Source: Ketobacter sp. MCCC 1A13808
GTDB lineage: Bacteria > Pseudomonadota > Gammaproteobacteria > Pseudomonadales > Ketobacteraceae
DNA: 64,000 nt
Assembly: GCF_009746715.1 (NCBI RefSeq)
Contig: NZ_VRKW01000005.1
Span: forward strand, 186,001 to 250,000
Direction of reading: 5' to 3'
Each line of letters begins with the position of its first letter. Positions within the stretch are counted from its first letter, which is position 1. The notes under the pieces are model-generated. The model was not told where the DNA came from, made no database searches, and worked only from the letters and a program-made list of their open reading frames with translations. Shown here in pieces: positions 1-8,232 of this stretch. A program made the position numbers and the translations under genes.

Positions 1-80
1 GTTGCCAGCATAAAATCCTTGCTCATGGTGTAAGCTATAAAAAACAGCAACACCGGGAAAAAATCGAAAAACTGTTTCAT
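1..80 (-). CDS. yciB: Inner-membrane septation protein YciB/IspZ, 5' part only
   Basis: Reading the minus strand from base 80 gives MKQFFDFFPVLLFFIAYTM and a few more residues before the window edge. This is the characteristic start of YciB (intracellular septation protein A), a small multi-pass inner-membrane protein linked to cell-envelope integrity and division. Only about 26 codons are present. An AGGA lies about 10 bases upstream of the ATG. The gene is divergent from the PHP-domain gene that follows, an arrangement also seen in Pseudomonas. Identification rests on the N-terminus and the neighbourhood. Confidence 0.85.
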   Translation of the reverse strand, partial: MKQFFDFFPVLLFFIAYTMSKDFMLA

Positions 81-91
81 TCTTAATAAAT

Positions 92-103
92 CCTGTTAAC
101 AGG
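92..103. repeat. Perfect 12-bp palindrome between yciB and rnm
   Basis: CCTGTTAACAGG is a perfect palindrome in the short divergent intergenic region, 12 bases upstream of the yciB start. Its symmetry and position would suit a dimeric regulator site, but no regulator is known and a 12-bp palindrome can occur by chance. Confidence 0.35.
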
Positions 104-133
104 CGTGATTACCTCCTGCGAGGCGCTGCCCAA

Positions 134-142
134 TGATAGAAT
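134..142 (+). promoter_or_regulatory. Candidate extended -10 promoter for rnm
   Basis: TGATAGAAT contains TGn followed by TAGAAT (5 of 6 matches to TATAAT), an extended -10 element. No good -35 is visible. It would start transcription near base 149, about 40 bases before the rnm ATG at 189. It is inferred from consensus only. Confidence 0.35.
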
Positions 143-188
143 ATTTGGCCTGTCTAAGCACCTATCAACCCTTTTTATTGGATTTTCA

Positions 189-1028
189 ATGCAAAATGTA
201 GCTTCAGAAGTGGATTTTCATCTGCATACCACCGCATCCGATGGGGAGTTAACGCCGACAGAGCTGGTTGAGGCAGCGGTGCAGGCGGGTGTTACCTGGC
301 TTGCGGTTACAGACCACGATACCGTGGCAGCGGTTCCTGAAATGCAGGCGCTTTGTTCCCGTAACGGTATTACGCTAGTAGCCGGTGTGGAAATTTCATC
401 TCGCTGGCAGTCTCAGGATATTCATGTTGTGGGCTTGGGTGTGGATATAGGTCAACCCCACTTTAAAGACCATTTGGCAGCTCAGATGCAGCGGCGCAGA
501 CTTCGTGCGCTGGCGATGGGTGAGCGGCTGGAAAAACTTGGCATACAAGGCGTGTTCCAAGCCGCAGCAGCCATAGCGCCGCAAGGCATTCCTGCGCGTC
601 CTCATTTCGCTCAGGCTTTGGTGGGCGCGGGGGTCTGCAAAGACCGAAAGCAGGCTTTTCAGCGTTATCTTGCGGTGGCTAAACCTGCTTACGTGAAAAC
701 CGACTGGCCGGAATTGGAACAGGTAGTGAACTGGATTTCTGCGGCGGGTGGGGTGGCTGTCTTGGCTCATCCCGGTCGATATAAGCTGACTCGGACCAAG
801 TTGGGGCGCTTGGTGGAAGCGTTCTGTGCCGCTGGGGGGCAGTGTCTGGAAGTGGCGGTGGCAACACACAGTCCCGACATGGTGCAATATTTAGCCGGGC
901 TGTGTGTGAAATTCGGGCTTTATGCTTCTCAGGGAAGCGACTATCATGGCCCGTCCATGCGCTGGGTCCAGCTGGGGAAAATGCCACCACTGCCCTCATG
1001 TTGTCGTCCCGTTCGAGACATTCTATAA
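189..1028 (+). CDS. rnm: RNase AM / PHP-domain 5'-3' exoribonuclease (YciV/TrpH family)
   Basis: A 279-residue PHP-domain protein. The metal-binding HLHTTASDG motif is at residues 11-19, DHD follows near 45, and later pieces such as LAHPGRY and GSDYHG supply further ligands. E. coli YciV (RNase AM) matures 5' ends of rRNA and degrades short RNAs with Mn2+. The ATG at 189 is preferred because the homologous region begins there; the frame stays open upstream to an ATG at 105, but those 28 residues look unrelated. The next gene, yciO, starts 32 bases downstream, so the two are probably co-transcribed, as in Pseudomonas. The family call is firm and the exact substrate is inferred. Confidence 0.88.
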   Translation: MQNVASEVDFHLHTTASDGELTPTELVEAAVQAGVTWLAVTDHDTVAAVPEMQALCSRNGITLVAGVEISSRWQSQDIHVVGLGVDIGQPHFKDHLAAQMQRRRLRALAMGERLEKLGIQGVFQAAAAIAPQGIPARPHFAQALVGAGVCKDRKQAFQRYLAVAKPAYVKTDWPELEQVVNWISAAGGVAVLAHPGRYKLTRTKLGRLVEAFCAAGGQCLEVAVATHSPDMVQYLAGLCVKFGLYASQGSDYHGPSMRWVQLGKMPPLPSCCRPVRDIL

Positions 1029-1060
1029 CTTTTCCAGTTCCCGCAGCAGGTGCAGTAGCG

Positions 1061-1681
1061 ATGACCCAGATATTCAGAATTCACCCTGAAACGCCGCAAA
1101 AGCGTTTAGTAAAGCAGGCTGTTGATTGCATTCGATCAGGTGGGGTCGTGGTATACCCCACCGACGCTGCCTATGCCATCGGCTGCGCCTTGGAAAATAA
1201 ACGGGGCCTGGAGCGAATAATCCGCATAAGGGAATTGGATGATAAGCACGAATTCACCATTCTGTGCCGGGACCTTTCTGAATTGGCGACCTACGCCAAG
1301 GTGGAGAACTGGGCTTTCAGATTGTTGAAAGCCCACACGCCGGGCCCTTATACCTTTATTCTGCGCGCAACCAATGAGGTGCCCAGACGCCTGATGCACC
1401 CGAAAAAGAAAACGCTGGGTCTGCGTGTGCCGGAAAACGCGGTGGTGCTGGCTCTGCTCGAAGAGTTGGGGGAGCCTCTGATGAGTACCACCCTCAAATT
1501 CCCGGGTGATGAGTACCCCTTGATCGACCCGGAAGAAATCTATGAACGCGTCGGCAGTCGCGTGGATCTGGTGCTGGATGGGGGCTGGGGTGAGATGGAA
1601 ACCAGTACGGTGGTGGATCTGGAAGGGGAGGCGCCGGTGATCTTGCGCCTAGGGAAAGGGGATTCAGCCCCATTTCAGTGA
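1061..1681 (+). CDS. yciO: YrdC/Sua5-domain protein YciO
   Basis: A 206-residue protein with the YrdC fold, including GGVVVYPTDAAYAIGC and the KHEFTILCRDLSEL segment. The family includes TsaC/Sua5, which makes threonylcarbamoyl-AMP for tRNA t6A; YciO is a paralogue with a weaker or uncertain role. It has only the YrdC domain and no Sua5 C-terminal domain. The start at 1061 fits the family length; an in-frame ATG at 842 lies inside rnm and is rejected. Position directly after rnm and before trpS-scpAB is the Pseudomonas order, which favours YciO over TsaC. Confidence 0.85.
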   Translation: MTQIFRIHPETPQKRLVKQAVDCIRSGGVVVYPTDAAYAIGCALENKRGLERIIRIRELDDKHEFTILCRDLSELATYAKVENWAFRLLKAHTPGPYTFILRATNEVPRRLMHPKKKTLGLRVPENAVVLALLEELGEPLMSTTLKFPGDEYPLIDPEEIYERVGSRVDLVLDGGWGEMETSTVVDLEGEAPVILRLGKGDSAPFQ

Positions 1682-1764
1682 TCGCAAGCCGCGTTATTAG
1701 CTCATTTTAAACAGTTTTTCGGGAATGTGGTCGATCTGTCTTCGTACTCGGCGGCGAATACCGC

Positions 1765-1770
1765 TATAAT
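1765..1770 (+). promoter_or_regulatory. Candidate -10 box for the trpS-scpA-scpB transcript
   Basis: A perfect TATAAT sits 84 bases before the trpS start, in the only gap between yciO and scpB. The best -35 at an 18-base spacer is TTCGTA at 1741, which is poor. It is a consensus match only. Confidence 0.4.
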
Positions 1771-1853
1771 CACCGATTCATACCGGACCATGGCCGTGAG
1801 GCTTTGGTACATACCTGTATCGGCTTAGTACTTTTCAAAATCAGGAGATCACC

Positions 1854-3068
1854 TTGAGTTCAGCAGTTTCGGAGCAGCGTGTTCTATCAGGCATGCGCCC
1901 CACGGGCAATCTGCATCTTGGTCATTACCATGGCGTTCTCAAAAACTGGGTCAAACTACAGCACGAGTACGAGTGCTTTTTGTTTGTGGCTGACTGGCAT
2001 GCCCTCACGACCCATTACGAAGACCCGCGAGTAATCGAGGCGTCCGTTTGGGACATGGTAATTGACTGGCTCGCCGCTGGGATCAATCCGGGCTCGGCTA
2101 CCTTGTTTATACAGAGCAGGGTGCCGGAGCACGCAGAATTACACTTGCTGTTGTCCATGATGACCCCATTAGGCTGGCTTGAGCGCGTACCCACCTACAA
2201 AGATCAGATAGAACAGTTGAAGGAAAAAGATCTGGCGACCTACGGGTTTCTTGGGTATCCGTTGCTGCAAAGTGCCGATATTCTGATTTACCGCGCCGGG
2301 CAGGTGCCGGTGGGGGCAGACCAGGTATCGCATATCGAGTTAACCCGTGAAGTGGCGCGACGTTTTAATTATTTGTATGGCCGTGAGCCCGGGTTTGAGG
2401 ATCTGGTGGATCAGGCGATACAGAAAATGGGCAAAAAATCCGCCAAAATGTATCGCAAGTTGCTGAACAAGTTTCAGGAGCAGGGGGATGAAGATGCGCT
2501 GGAAACGGCTCATGCTCTGGTCCGCGAGCAGCAGAACATCACACTGAGCGATAAAGAACGGTTACACGGTTTTATTGAAGGCAGCGGTAAAGTCATTTTG
2601 CCGGAACCCCAGGCATTATTGACGCCGGCCTCCAAGATGCCTGGTCTCGATGGGCGTAAAATGTCCAAGTCCTATAATAATTACATCGGTTTGCGTGACA
2701 GCGAAGACGAAGTAATGACCAAAGTCAGAACGATGCCGACCGATCCCGCGCGTGTGCGGCTGACTGATCCGGGTGAACCGGAAAAGTGCCCGGTTTGGCA
2801 ATGGCACCTGGTGTATTCCGACGACACGACAAAGCAATGGGTGCAGGAAGGTTGCCGCACGGCAGGTATCGGCTGTTTGGATTGCAAAAAGCCGTTAATT
2901 GATGCGCTGCAGGAAGAGCTCAAGCCCATCCGGGTGCGTGCCCAGGAATATTCAGGCAACCCGGACCTGGTGAAAAGTATTGTGGCAGAAGGTTGTGAAA
3001 AGGCCCGTGATGCAGCAAAGCAAACACTTGAAGATGTGCGCGATGCGATGGGACTTGGGTACCTCTGA
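1854..3068 (+). CDS. trpS: Tryptophanyl-tRNA synthetase
   Basis: A class I aminoacyl-tRNA synthetase that charges tRNA-Trp in the cytoplasm. The HIGH-like motif HLGHYHG is near residue 22 and the KMSKS loop (GRKMSKSYNN) near residue 270. At 404 residues it is longer than the roughly 334-residue E. coli type because of an insertion before KMSKS, as in the longer Pseudomonas form. The start is TTG at 1854, supported by AGGAGA at 1843-1848 and by homology beginning within a few residues. scpA follows after 2 bases, so the genes are very likely co-transcribed. Confidence 0.95.
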   Translation: MSSAVSEQRVLSGMRPTGNLHLGHYHGVLKNWVKLQHEYECFLFVADWHALTTHYEDPRVIEASVWDMVIDWLAAGINPGSATLFIQSRVPEHAELHLLLSMMTPLGWLERVPTYKDQIEQLKEKDLATYGFLGYPLLQSADILIYRAGQVPVGADQVSHIELTREVARRFNYLYGREPGFEDLVDQAIQKMGKKSAKMYRKLLNKFQEQGDEDALETAHALVREQQNITLSDKERLHGFIEGSGKVILPEPQALLTPASKMPGLDGRKMSKSYNNYIGLRDSEDEVMTKVRTMPTDPARVRLTDPGEPEKCPVWQWHLVYSDDTTKQWVQEGCRTAGIGCLDCKKPLIDALQEELKPIRVRAQEYSGNPDLVKSIVAEGCEKARDAAKQTLEDVRDAMGLGYL

Positions 3069-3070
3069 TA

Positions 3071-4111
3071 ATGACTGAACCAGACGTGCAACCGTCACAG
3101 GCAGAAATAGCACCAGGTGGAGAACTCCATCCGCAACAAGGCGAGATGCCCTTTGCGCTGGTTTACGGTGAAGCCTTTACCAAGCTGCCGCAGGATTTGT
3201 ACATTCCGCCAGACGCACTTGAAGTCATTTTGGAAGCCTTTGAAGGGCCGCTGGATCTGTTGTTGTATTTGATCAAGCGCCAGAACCTGGATGTACTGGA
3301 TATTCCCGTTGCCCAAATTACCACTCAGTACATGAAATACGTTGAGATCATGAAGAGTCTCAACCTGGAGCTGGCTGCGGAATATCTGGTAATGGCAGCG
3401 TTGCTGGGGGAAATCAAATCGCGAATGTTGCTGCCCCGGCAACCAGATGAAGACGATGAAGAACACGATCCTCGTGCGGAATTGATCAGGCGCTTGCAGG
3501 AATACGAGCGCTATAAGAAAGCGGCCGAAGATCTGGATGTGCTACCAAGGGTAGGGCGCGACATTCATATAGTGACCACCGAACCGCCAAAGTATGACCG
3601 TGAGCGTGCGCATCCTGAGGTGGATCTGAAAGAGGTTTTATTGGCGTTACAAGACGTTCTGCATCGCGCCGATATGTTTGAAAGCCATCAGGTGAGCCGG
3701 GAAAAGCTGTCCACCCGTGAGCGAATGACGCAGGTATTGGAGCGTTTAGGTAATGACCGGTTCGTTCCTTTCGTCAGTTTGTTCACGTACGAAGAGGGTC
3801 GATTAGGTGTCGTAGTGACGTTCCTGGCGATATTGGAATTAGTAAAAGAGCAGTTGGTAGAGTTGGTACAAAGCGATGAATTCGGCTCAATCCACGTGAA
3901 AGCCCGCGAAGCTGTTCATGAGGTGGAGGAATACGACGAGCCGGAGCTGGTGGATGAAAACGCCGTAAACGAAAGTGTGTTTGAGCCTGCATCAGGGCCA
4001 GTACTGGCGGAACGTAACGAAGAGGATGTTTCGTTGCCGGAGTACCTGCAGCCTGGCGCGGCCGATAGCACCGCGAGCGATCAAGAGAACGAAGGCAACG
4101 ATGTCACTTGA
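3071..4111 (+). CDS. scpA: Segregation and condensation protein A
   Basis: The kleisin subunit of the SMC-ScpAB condensin, which bridges SMC heads and aids chromosome compaction and segregation. The 346-residue protein has the conserved N-terminal motif FEGPLDLLLYLIKRQ at about residues 55-70, AAEYLVMAALLGEIKSRMLL following, and a C-terminal winged-helix region near 200-270. An acidic, variable tail of about 70 residues follows. It starts 2 bases after trpS and its last 11 bases overlap scpB, which favours coupled translation of the two partners. No smc gene is in the window. Confidence 0.95.
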   Translation: MTEPDVQPSQAEIAPGGELHPQQGEMPFALVYGEAFTKLPQDLYIPPDALEVILEAFEGPLDLLLYLIKRQNLDVLDIPVAQITTQYMKYVEIMKSLNLELAAEYLVMAALLGEIKSRMLLPRQPDEDDEEHDPRAELIRRLQEYERYKKAAEDLDVLPRVGRDIHIVTTEPPKYDRERAHPEVDLKEVLLALQDVLHRADMFESHQVSREKLSTRERMTQVLERLGNDRFVPFVSLFTYEEGRLGVVVTFLAILELVKEQLVELVQSDEFGSIHVKAREAVHEVEEYDEPELVDENAVNESVFEPASGPVLAERNEEDVSLPEYLQPGAADSTASDQENEGNDVT

Positions 4112-4931
4112 ACAAGAAAAAGTAACTCAGATTATAGAAGGTGCGCTTTTTGCAGCGGGCCAGCCCATGAACCTGGAAAAACTGTCGAAGTTATTCCTGG
4201 ATGAGGAATGCCCGCCCACAGAAATGCTGGTAGAAGCACTTGAGCAGCTGAAACAGATTTATTCTGAGCGCGGCGTCATGTTGAAGGAAGTAGCTACCGG
4301 GTTTCGTTTTCAGGTGAAAGAAGACGTCGGTAAGTGGGTCAGCCGCCTGTGGGAAGAGAAACCACCACGCTATTCCCGGGCATTGCTCGAAACCCTGGCT
4401 CTAATTGCCTACCGGCAGCCGATTACCCGGGGTGAAATTGAAGAGATTCGGGGAGTGAGTGTCAGTACTCACATCACGAAAACATTGTTAGAGAGAGAGT
4501 GGGTAAGAGTGGTCGGGCACCGTGATGTGCCCGGACGTCCGGCCATGTATGGCACTACGCGTGGCTTTTTGGACTATTTTAATCTGAAAAATATGGACGA
4601 GTTGCCGTCGCTGGCAGAAATACGTGACCTGGATACCATCAACGCCGAACTCGAGCTGAGTGGGCAGCTTGATGGTATGCCGCCACTGCAAAGCAATGAA
4701 GTGACAGACATCGACAAAACGGATGCGTTGATGGAGCAAGAAAATCCGGAAACAGAAGCTGAACCCGAGTCCCGAGCGACTTCAGAAGTTGATGTGAGTG
4801 ATGCTTATAGTGAGGCATCTGTAACACCGGAAGAACCTGCAACCAGTAGGGATACTGATGTAGCCGAAACAGGTTCTAATGAGCGTGTTGAAGAAAGCGA
4901 AGTGGAGCTGGATACGCGTACCGGGCACTAA
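4101..4931 (+). CDS. scpB: Segregation and condensation protein B
   Basis: The winged-helix partner of ScpA in the SMC complex. Two WH domains span about residues 5-180, with the conserved stretch ETLALIAYRQPITRGEIEEI and RPAMYGTT. The C-terminal 90 residues are acidic and of low complexity (E, D, S, T rich), typical of gammaproteobacterial ScpB. ATG at 4101 is chosen because it lies 11 bases inside the 3' end of scpA and matches the family start; the open frame upstream runs antiparallel to no known homology. The product is 276 residues. Confidence 0.93.
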   Translation: MSLEQEKVTQIIEGALFAAGQPMNLEKLSKLFLDEECPPTEMLVEALEQLKQIYSERGVMLKEVATGFRFQVKEDVGKWVSRLWEEKPPRYSRALLETLALIAYRQPITRGEIEEIRGVSVSTHITKTLLEREWVRVVGHRDVPGRPAMYGTTRGFLDYFNLKNMDELPSLAEIRDLDTINAELELSGQLDGMPPLQSNEVTDIDKTDALMEQENPETEAEPESRATSEVDVSDAYSEASVTPEEPATSRDTDVAETGSNERVEESEVELDTRTGH

Positions 4932-4943
4932 CCCGCGGCCATA

Positions 4944-4977
4944 TTACGATTTGCAACAGTGAGCTTGCGAATCGTAA
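4944..4977. repeat. 13-bp stem-loop after scpB
   Basis: Two arms (4944-4956 and 4965-4977) pair over 13 positions with one T-G wobble around an 8-base loop. There is no following T run, so it is not a standard intrinsic terminator. It may protect or process the scpB mRNA 3' end. The rest of the 171-base gap to rluB shows no other clear element. Confidence 0.5.
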
Positions 4978-5102
4978 CGAACCCCGGTGCCCAGGCAAGG
5001 TACACTGTATTTAATTGTTGTTTGTTTATTCGACTGATATGTGAGTTGTGAGTGGGTGGGGTAGTGCCTTATCTCTCTTATATTTAATGAGTTTTGTAAC
5101 GA

Positions 5103-5942
5103 ATGAGTGAGAAGATACAAAAAGTTCTGGCGCGGGTGGGATTAGGTTCTCGCCGGGCGATGGAAGAATGGATCGAAGAAGGCCGCATCTCGGTGAACGG
5201 TAGTATTGCCACGTTGGGTGATCGTATCGAAGAGGGGGATGAGTTGCGCGTTGACGGTCGCATTGTGGAGTTCTCTACGGAAGAGGAAAGCATCCGCCGT
5301 GTCATCCTTTACTATAAGCCGGAAGGTGAAGTGTGTACGCGGACCGATCCGGCTGGACGTCCTACTGTCTTTGATTCCCTGCCCAAACTGAAAGACCAGC
5401 GATGGGTGGCGATCGGACGTCTGGATATCAATAGCCAGGGCTTGTTGTTGTTCACTACCGACGGTGACTTGGCGAATCGCATGATGCACCCCTCTTCCAA
5501 TATTGAAAGAGAGTATGCGGTCCGCGTCCGTGGTGAGGTTACCGAAGACAGCCTGAAAGCGCTGCGAGAAGGCGTTATGCTTGAAGATGGCAAGGCGAGT
5601 TTTGATGAAATAAAAGATATTGGCGGTGAGGGCAGCAACCACTGGTATCACGTTGTGATCCGCGAAGGCCGTAAGCGTGAAGTGCGGCGTATGTGGGAAA
5701 CTCAGAACGTACAGGTAAGCCGCTTGATCCGGGTGCGTTACGGGGTTGTCGAATTGCCACGTAGCTTGAAGGCAAGTCAATGGTTTGAACTGGATAAGGT
5801 TCTGATCGACCAGTTGGCAGAAAGCTGTGGCGCGGAGTTGCGTAAGCGGACCGGTTTGTATGGTCGTGCCAAGGTCCGCTCCGAAAGGGCGACCGAAAAA
5901 GTAGTACGTCGTGGCGGGTATTTGAGGCGTCGACGATATTAA
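5103..5942 (+). CDS. rluB: 23S rRNA pseudouridine synthase B
   Basis: RluB makes pseudouridine 2605 of 23S rRNA in E. coli. The 279-residue protein has an N-terminal S4 RNA-binding domain (IQKVLARVGLGSRRAMEEWI) and a RsuA/RluB catalytic domain with the motif GRLDINSQGLLLFTTDG; the nucleophile is Asp108. A basic tail ends the protein (GRAKVRSERATEKV...). It lies downstream of scpB, as in many gammaproteobacteria, but 171 bases separate them, so it may have its own promoter. A bidirectional terminator follows. Confidence 0.94.
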   Translation: MSEKIQKVLARVGLGSRRAMEEWIEEGRISVNGSIATLGDRIEEGDELRVDGRIVEFSTEEESIRRVILYYKPEGEVCTRTDPAGRPTVFDSLPKLKDQRWVAIGRLDINSQGLLLFTTDGDLANRMMHPSSNIEREYAVRVRGEVTEDSLKALREGVMLEDGKASFDEIKDIGGEGSNHWYHVVIREGRKREVRRMWETQNVQVSRLIRVRYGVVELPRSLKASQWFELDKVLIDQLAESCGAELRKRTGLYGRAKVRSERATEKVVRRGGYLRRRRY

Positions 5943-5972
5943 TCGCCAGTAATATCCAACTTCGCTTTATAC

Positions 5973-6004
5973 AAAAAGCCCGGGCAATTTGCTCCGGGCT
6001 TTTT
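5973..6004. terminator. Bidirectional intrinsic terminator between rluB and yciK
   Basis: AAAAAGCCCGG and CCGGGCTTTTT form a GC-rich stem with an A/T extension, giving a T run on both strands. It sits between the converging rluB and yciK genes and can end both. Confidence 0.9.
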
Positions 6005-6028
6005 GGTTTGTTGACTGCAAGGGATGCG

Positions 6029-6787
6029 TTATTTCGGCTGCGCGTCCAGTGATTGTCCGCTGACCTCGGCTGAATCGTTACCCATTAAAAAATGATAGAG
6101 GCCCATTATGTCCTCGGGACTTTTCAGGCTGCCGGGATCTTCAGCGGGGTAGGCATTGGCCCGCATATTGGTTCGGGTGGCGCCGGGGTTAATGCAATTT
6201 ACTCGCACTTTGCTGGTGTTTTTCAATTCATCGGCCAGTGTTTGCATCATGCCTTCCACGGCAAATTTAGAAACCGCATACGCACCCCAGTTTGCGCGCC
6301 CGACGCGCCCCACAGAAGACGTTGTCAGTATGACCGATCCGGTTTCAGCAGCGCGTAGCAAAGGCATCAGTGTGCGGATCAGTAAAAATTGCGCATTCAC
6401 ATTGACCTGCATTACTTTGGAAAACAGATCCAGCGGATAGTATTCAAGTGGGCGTAAGTCGCCCAGGATGGCTGCATTTAATAATAACCCGTCCAGGCGC
6501 CCGAATTCCTGCTCAATGGATTGAACTATCTGGCTGTATTCAACCGTGCTGGCAGTTTCCAGATTAAGAGGAATCAACGCCGGTTGTTTGCCGCCTTCCT
6601 GTTCGATCTGGTCGTAAACCTTTTCCAGCTTTTCTACACTGCGTCCCAGTAATACGATGGTGGCGCCTAGACGGGCATAGCTCAGCGCAGCCGCGCGACC
6701 AATGCCATCACCCGCGCCGGTCACCAGAATGACTTTATCCTGCAATAGGTGTGCGGGGGCTTGATAAAGGTGGTGTTGAGCGGGCAT
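6029..6787 (-). CDS. yciK: YciK-type short-chain oxidoreductase
   Basis: A 252-residue classical SDR. It has the NAD(P) motif TGAGDGIG near residue 23, LNAAIL in place of NNAG, the catalytic Ser in TTSSVGR, and YAVSK for Tyr/Lys. YciK-family proteins are widespread in gammaproteobacteria but have no agreed substrate. It is the last gene of the minus-strand set mtaD-ubiG-mupP-yciK, the same order as PA3170-PA3173 in P. aeruginosa. The start at 6787 fits the family; 58 bases separate it from mupP. Confidence 0.88.
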   Translation of the reverse strand: MPAQHHLYQAPAHLLQDKVILVTGAGDGIGRAAALSYARLGATIVLLGRSVEKLEKVYDQIEQEGGKQPALIPLNLETASTVEYSQIVQSIEQEFGRLDGLLLNAAILGDLRPLEYYPLDLFSKVMQVNVNAQFLLIRTLMPLLRAAETGSVILTTSSVGRVGRANWGAYAVSKFAVEGMMQTLADELKNTSKVRVNCINPGATRTNMRANAYPAEDPGSLKSPEDIMGLYHFLMGNDSAEVSGQSLDAQPK

Positions 6788-6845
6788 GCGGGCTCCTATA
6801 CGTGGTGGGCAGGTTCATAGTTTAACAAATAGTGAGCAAAAGGTG

Positions 6846-7526
6846 CTAACGAAGCAGTTGTTGGTTGAGCCAGTGATTGAGAGCAGCGGGTGTTGCGCAG
6901 TCGAGGTCAGCCTGCCAGCTCTCTATTGTCTCGCCATCGTTTAGATAGCCCCAGCCTGCGGCAATGGTAAAGCAGCCCGCGCGACGTCCGGATTCGATAT
7001 CTCTCGCGTGATCACCCACATAAACCGATTGCGCAGGGTCCGCGCCGATAGCGGCGCAGGCTTTCAGTATGGGTTCCGGGTGGGGCTTGCGGTGAGTAAC
7101 ATCGTCCGGGCAGATGACCACGGCGCAACCATGCTCCAGCTTCAGGCCCTTAAGCAGGGGTAGAGTGTAGCGGCTGGGCTTGTTGGTAACGATGCCCCAG
7201 GCTATATGGTTCTCCTGCAAGCTGGCCAGTGTGGTGTCGAGACCGCTGAACAGGCAGGATTCCTCGGCTAGCCCTTCCAGATAGCGTTCCAGTAAGGCAC
7301 TCAAGTGAGTATCAAAGTCCGGGTTGGTATCCGCATCGCCGAAGGCCAGCGTTGTGAGTGCGCGGGCGCCGTTGGACACCTGGCTGCGAATCATCTCATA
7401 GGCCAGTTCATCCTTTTGATGATCCTGGCGCAGTGTGTTTAGCACCCGTGCGAAATCCGGCGCGGTATCGACCAGTGTGCCATCTAAATCAAACAACACG
7501 GCTTGCGGTTTACTGAATATCGTCAT
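6846..7526 (-). CDS. mupP: HAD phosphatase, MupP (N-acetylmuramate 6-phosphate phosphatase) type
   Basis: A 226-residue HAD-superfamily hydrolase. The nucleophile motif is DLDGTLVDT at about residues 13-21, with VTNKPSRY, a lysine in THRKPHPEP and the acidic motif VGDHARDIESG. In Pseudomonas the gene directly after ubiG is mupP, which dephosphorylates MurNAc 6-phosphate in the peptidoglycan-recycling bypass. Sequence alone also fits phosphoglycolate phosphatase (Gph); the conserved neighbourhood tips the call to MupP. Its start is 7 bases after the ubiG stop, with GAGAA upstream. Confidence 0.8.
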   Translation of the reverse strand: MTIFSKPQAVLFDLDGTLVDTAPDFARVLNTLRQDHQKDELAYEMIRSQVSNGARALTTLAFGDADTNPDFDTHLSALLERYLEGLAEESCLFSGLDTTLASLQENHIAWGIVTNKPSRYTLPLLKGLKLEHGCAVVICPDDVTHRKPHPEPILKACAAIGADPAQSVYVGDHARDIESGRRAGCFTIAAGWGYLNDGETIESWQADLDCATPAALNHWLNQQLLR

Positions 7527-7533
7527 TTAATTC

Positions 7534-8232
7534 TCAATTGGATTTGCTGCAATATAAAAAATAATTCACTCCGACGTCATTGCTGATTTTAAATTCCATC
7601 GTGACCGGATTCACACTCATGCCATGAAGACTATTGACACCTAGCCCAGCCGCTCTGGCCCAGGCTGACAGCTCTGAAGGCTTAATGAATTTTAAATATT
7701 CGTGAGTGCCCTTTGGCACCAGTTTCATCACGTACTCAGCCCCGACAATGGCCATCAGATAGGATTTTGGGTTGCGGTTAATCGTTGAAAAGAAAACATG
7801 GCCGCCGGGTTTTGCCAGGGTGGCGCAGGCCTGGACGATGGCTGATGGATCCGGCACGTGCTCCAGCATTTCCATGCAGGTGACCACATCAAATTGTCCT
7901 GCCTGCTGTCTGGCGAGCTCTTCTACGGCAATGTCTTGATAGTTTATATCCAGGTTTTGCTGTTCGCTGTGCAGGCGCGCTGCTTGCAGGTTTGCTGCTC
8001 CCAAATCTATGCCGGTAACTTTGGCACCACGAAACGCAAGACCTTCACTGAGAATGCCTCCACCGCACCCGACATCTAGCACGGCTTGGTCTGCGAGCGC
8101 TGTGCGTTGGTTGATGTAGTTTAAGCGCAGCGGATTAATGTCGTGCAAGGGTTTGAACTCGCCTTCCGGATCCCACCAGTTGTCGGCAATGGCTTCGAAT
8201 TTTGCGATTTCCTTGGGGTCTACGTTGCTCAT
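7534..8232 (-). CDS. ubiG: Ubiquinone biosynthesis O-methyltransferase
   Basis: UbiG performs both O-methylations of ubiquinone synthesis with S-adenosylmethionine. The 232-residue protein shows the start MSNVDPKEIAKFEAIADNWW, the SAM motif LDVGCGGGILSEGLA near residue 52, and VTCMEMLEHVPDP. The ATG at 8232 overlaps the mtaD stop in an ATGA arrangement, so this start is preferred over an in-frame one at 8271 inside mtaD. The overlap implies translational coupling. S-adenosylhomocysteine made here is a possible substrate of the neighbouring deaminase, which gives the pair some metabolic logic. Confidence 0.95.
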   Translation of the reverse strand: MSNVDPKEIAKFEAIADNWWDPEGEFKPLHDINPLRLNYINQRTALADQAVLDVGCGGGILSEGLAFRGAKVTGIDLGAANLQAARLHSEQQNLDINYQDIAVEELARQQAGQFDVVTCMEMLEHVPDPSAIVQACATLAKPGGHVFFSTINRNPKSYLMAIVGAEYVMKLVPKGTHEYLKFIKPSELSAWARAAGLGVNSLHGMSVNPVTMEFKISNDVGVNYFLYCSKSN

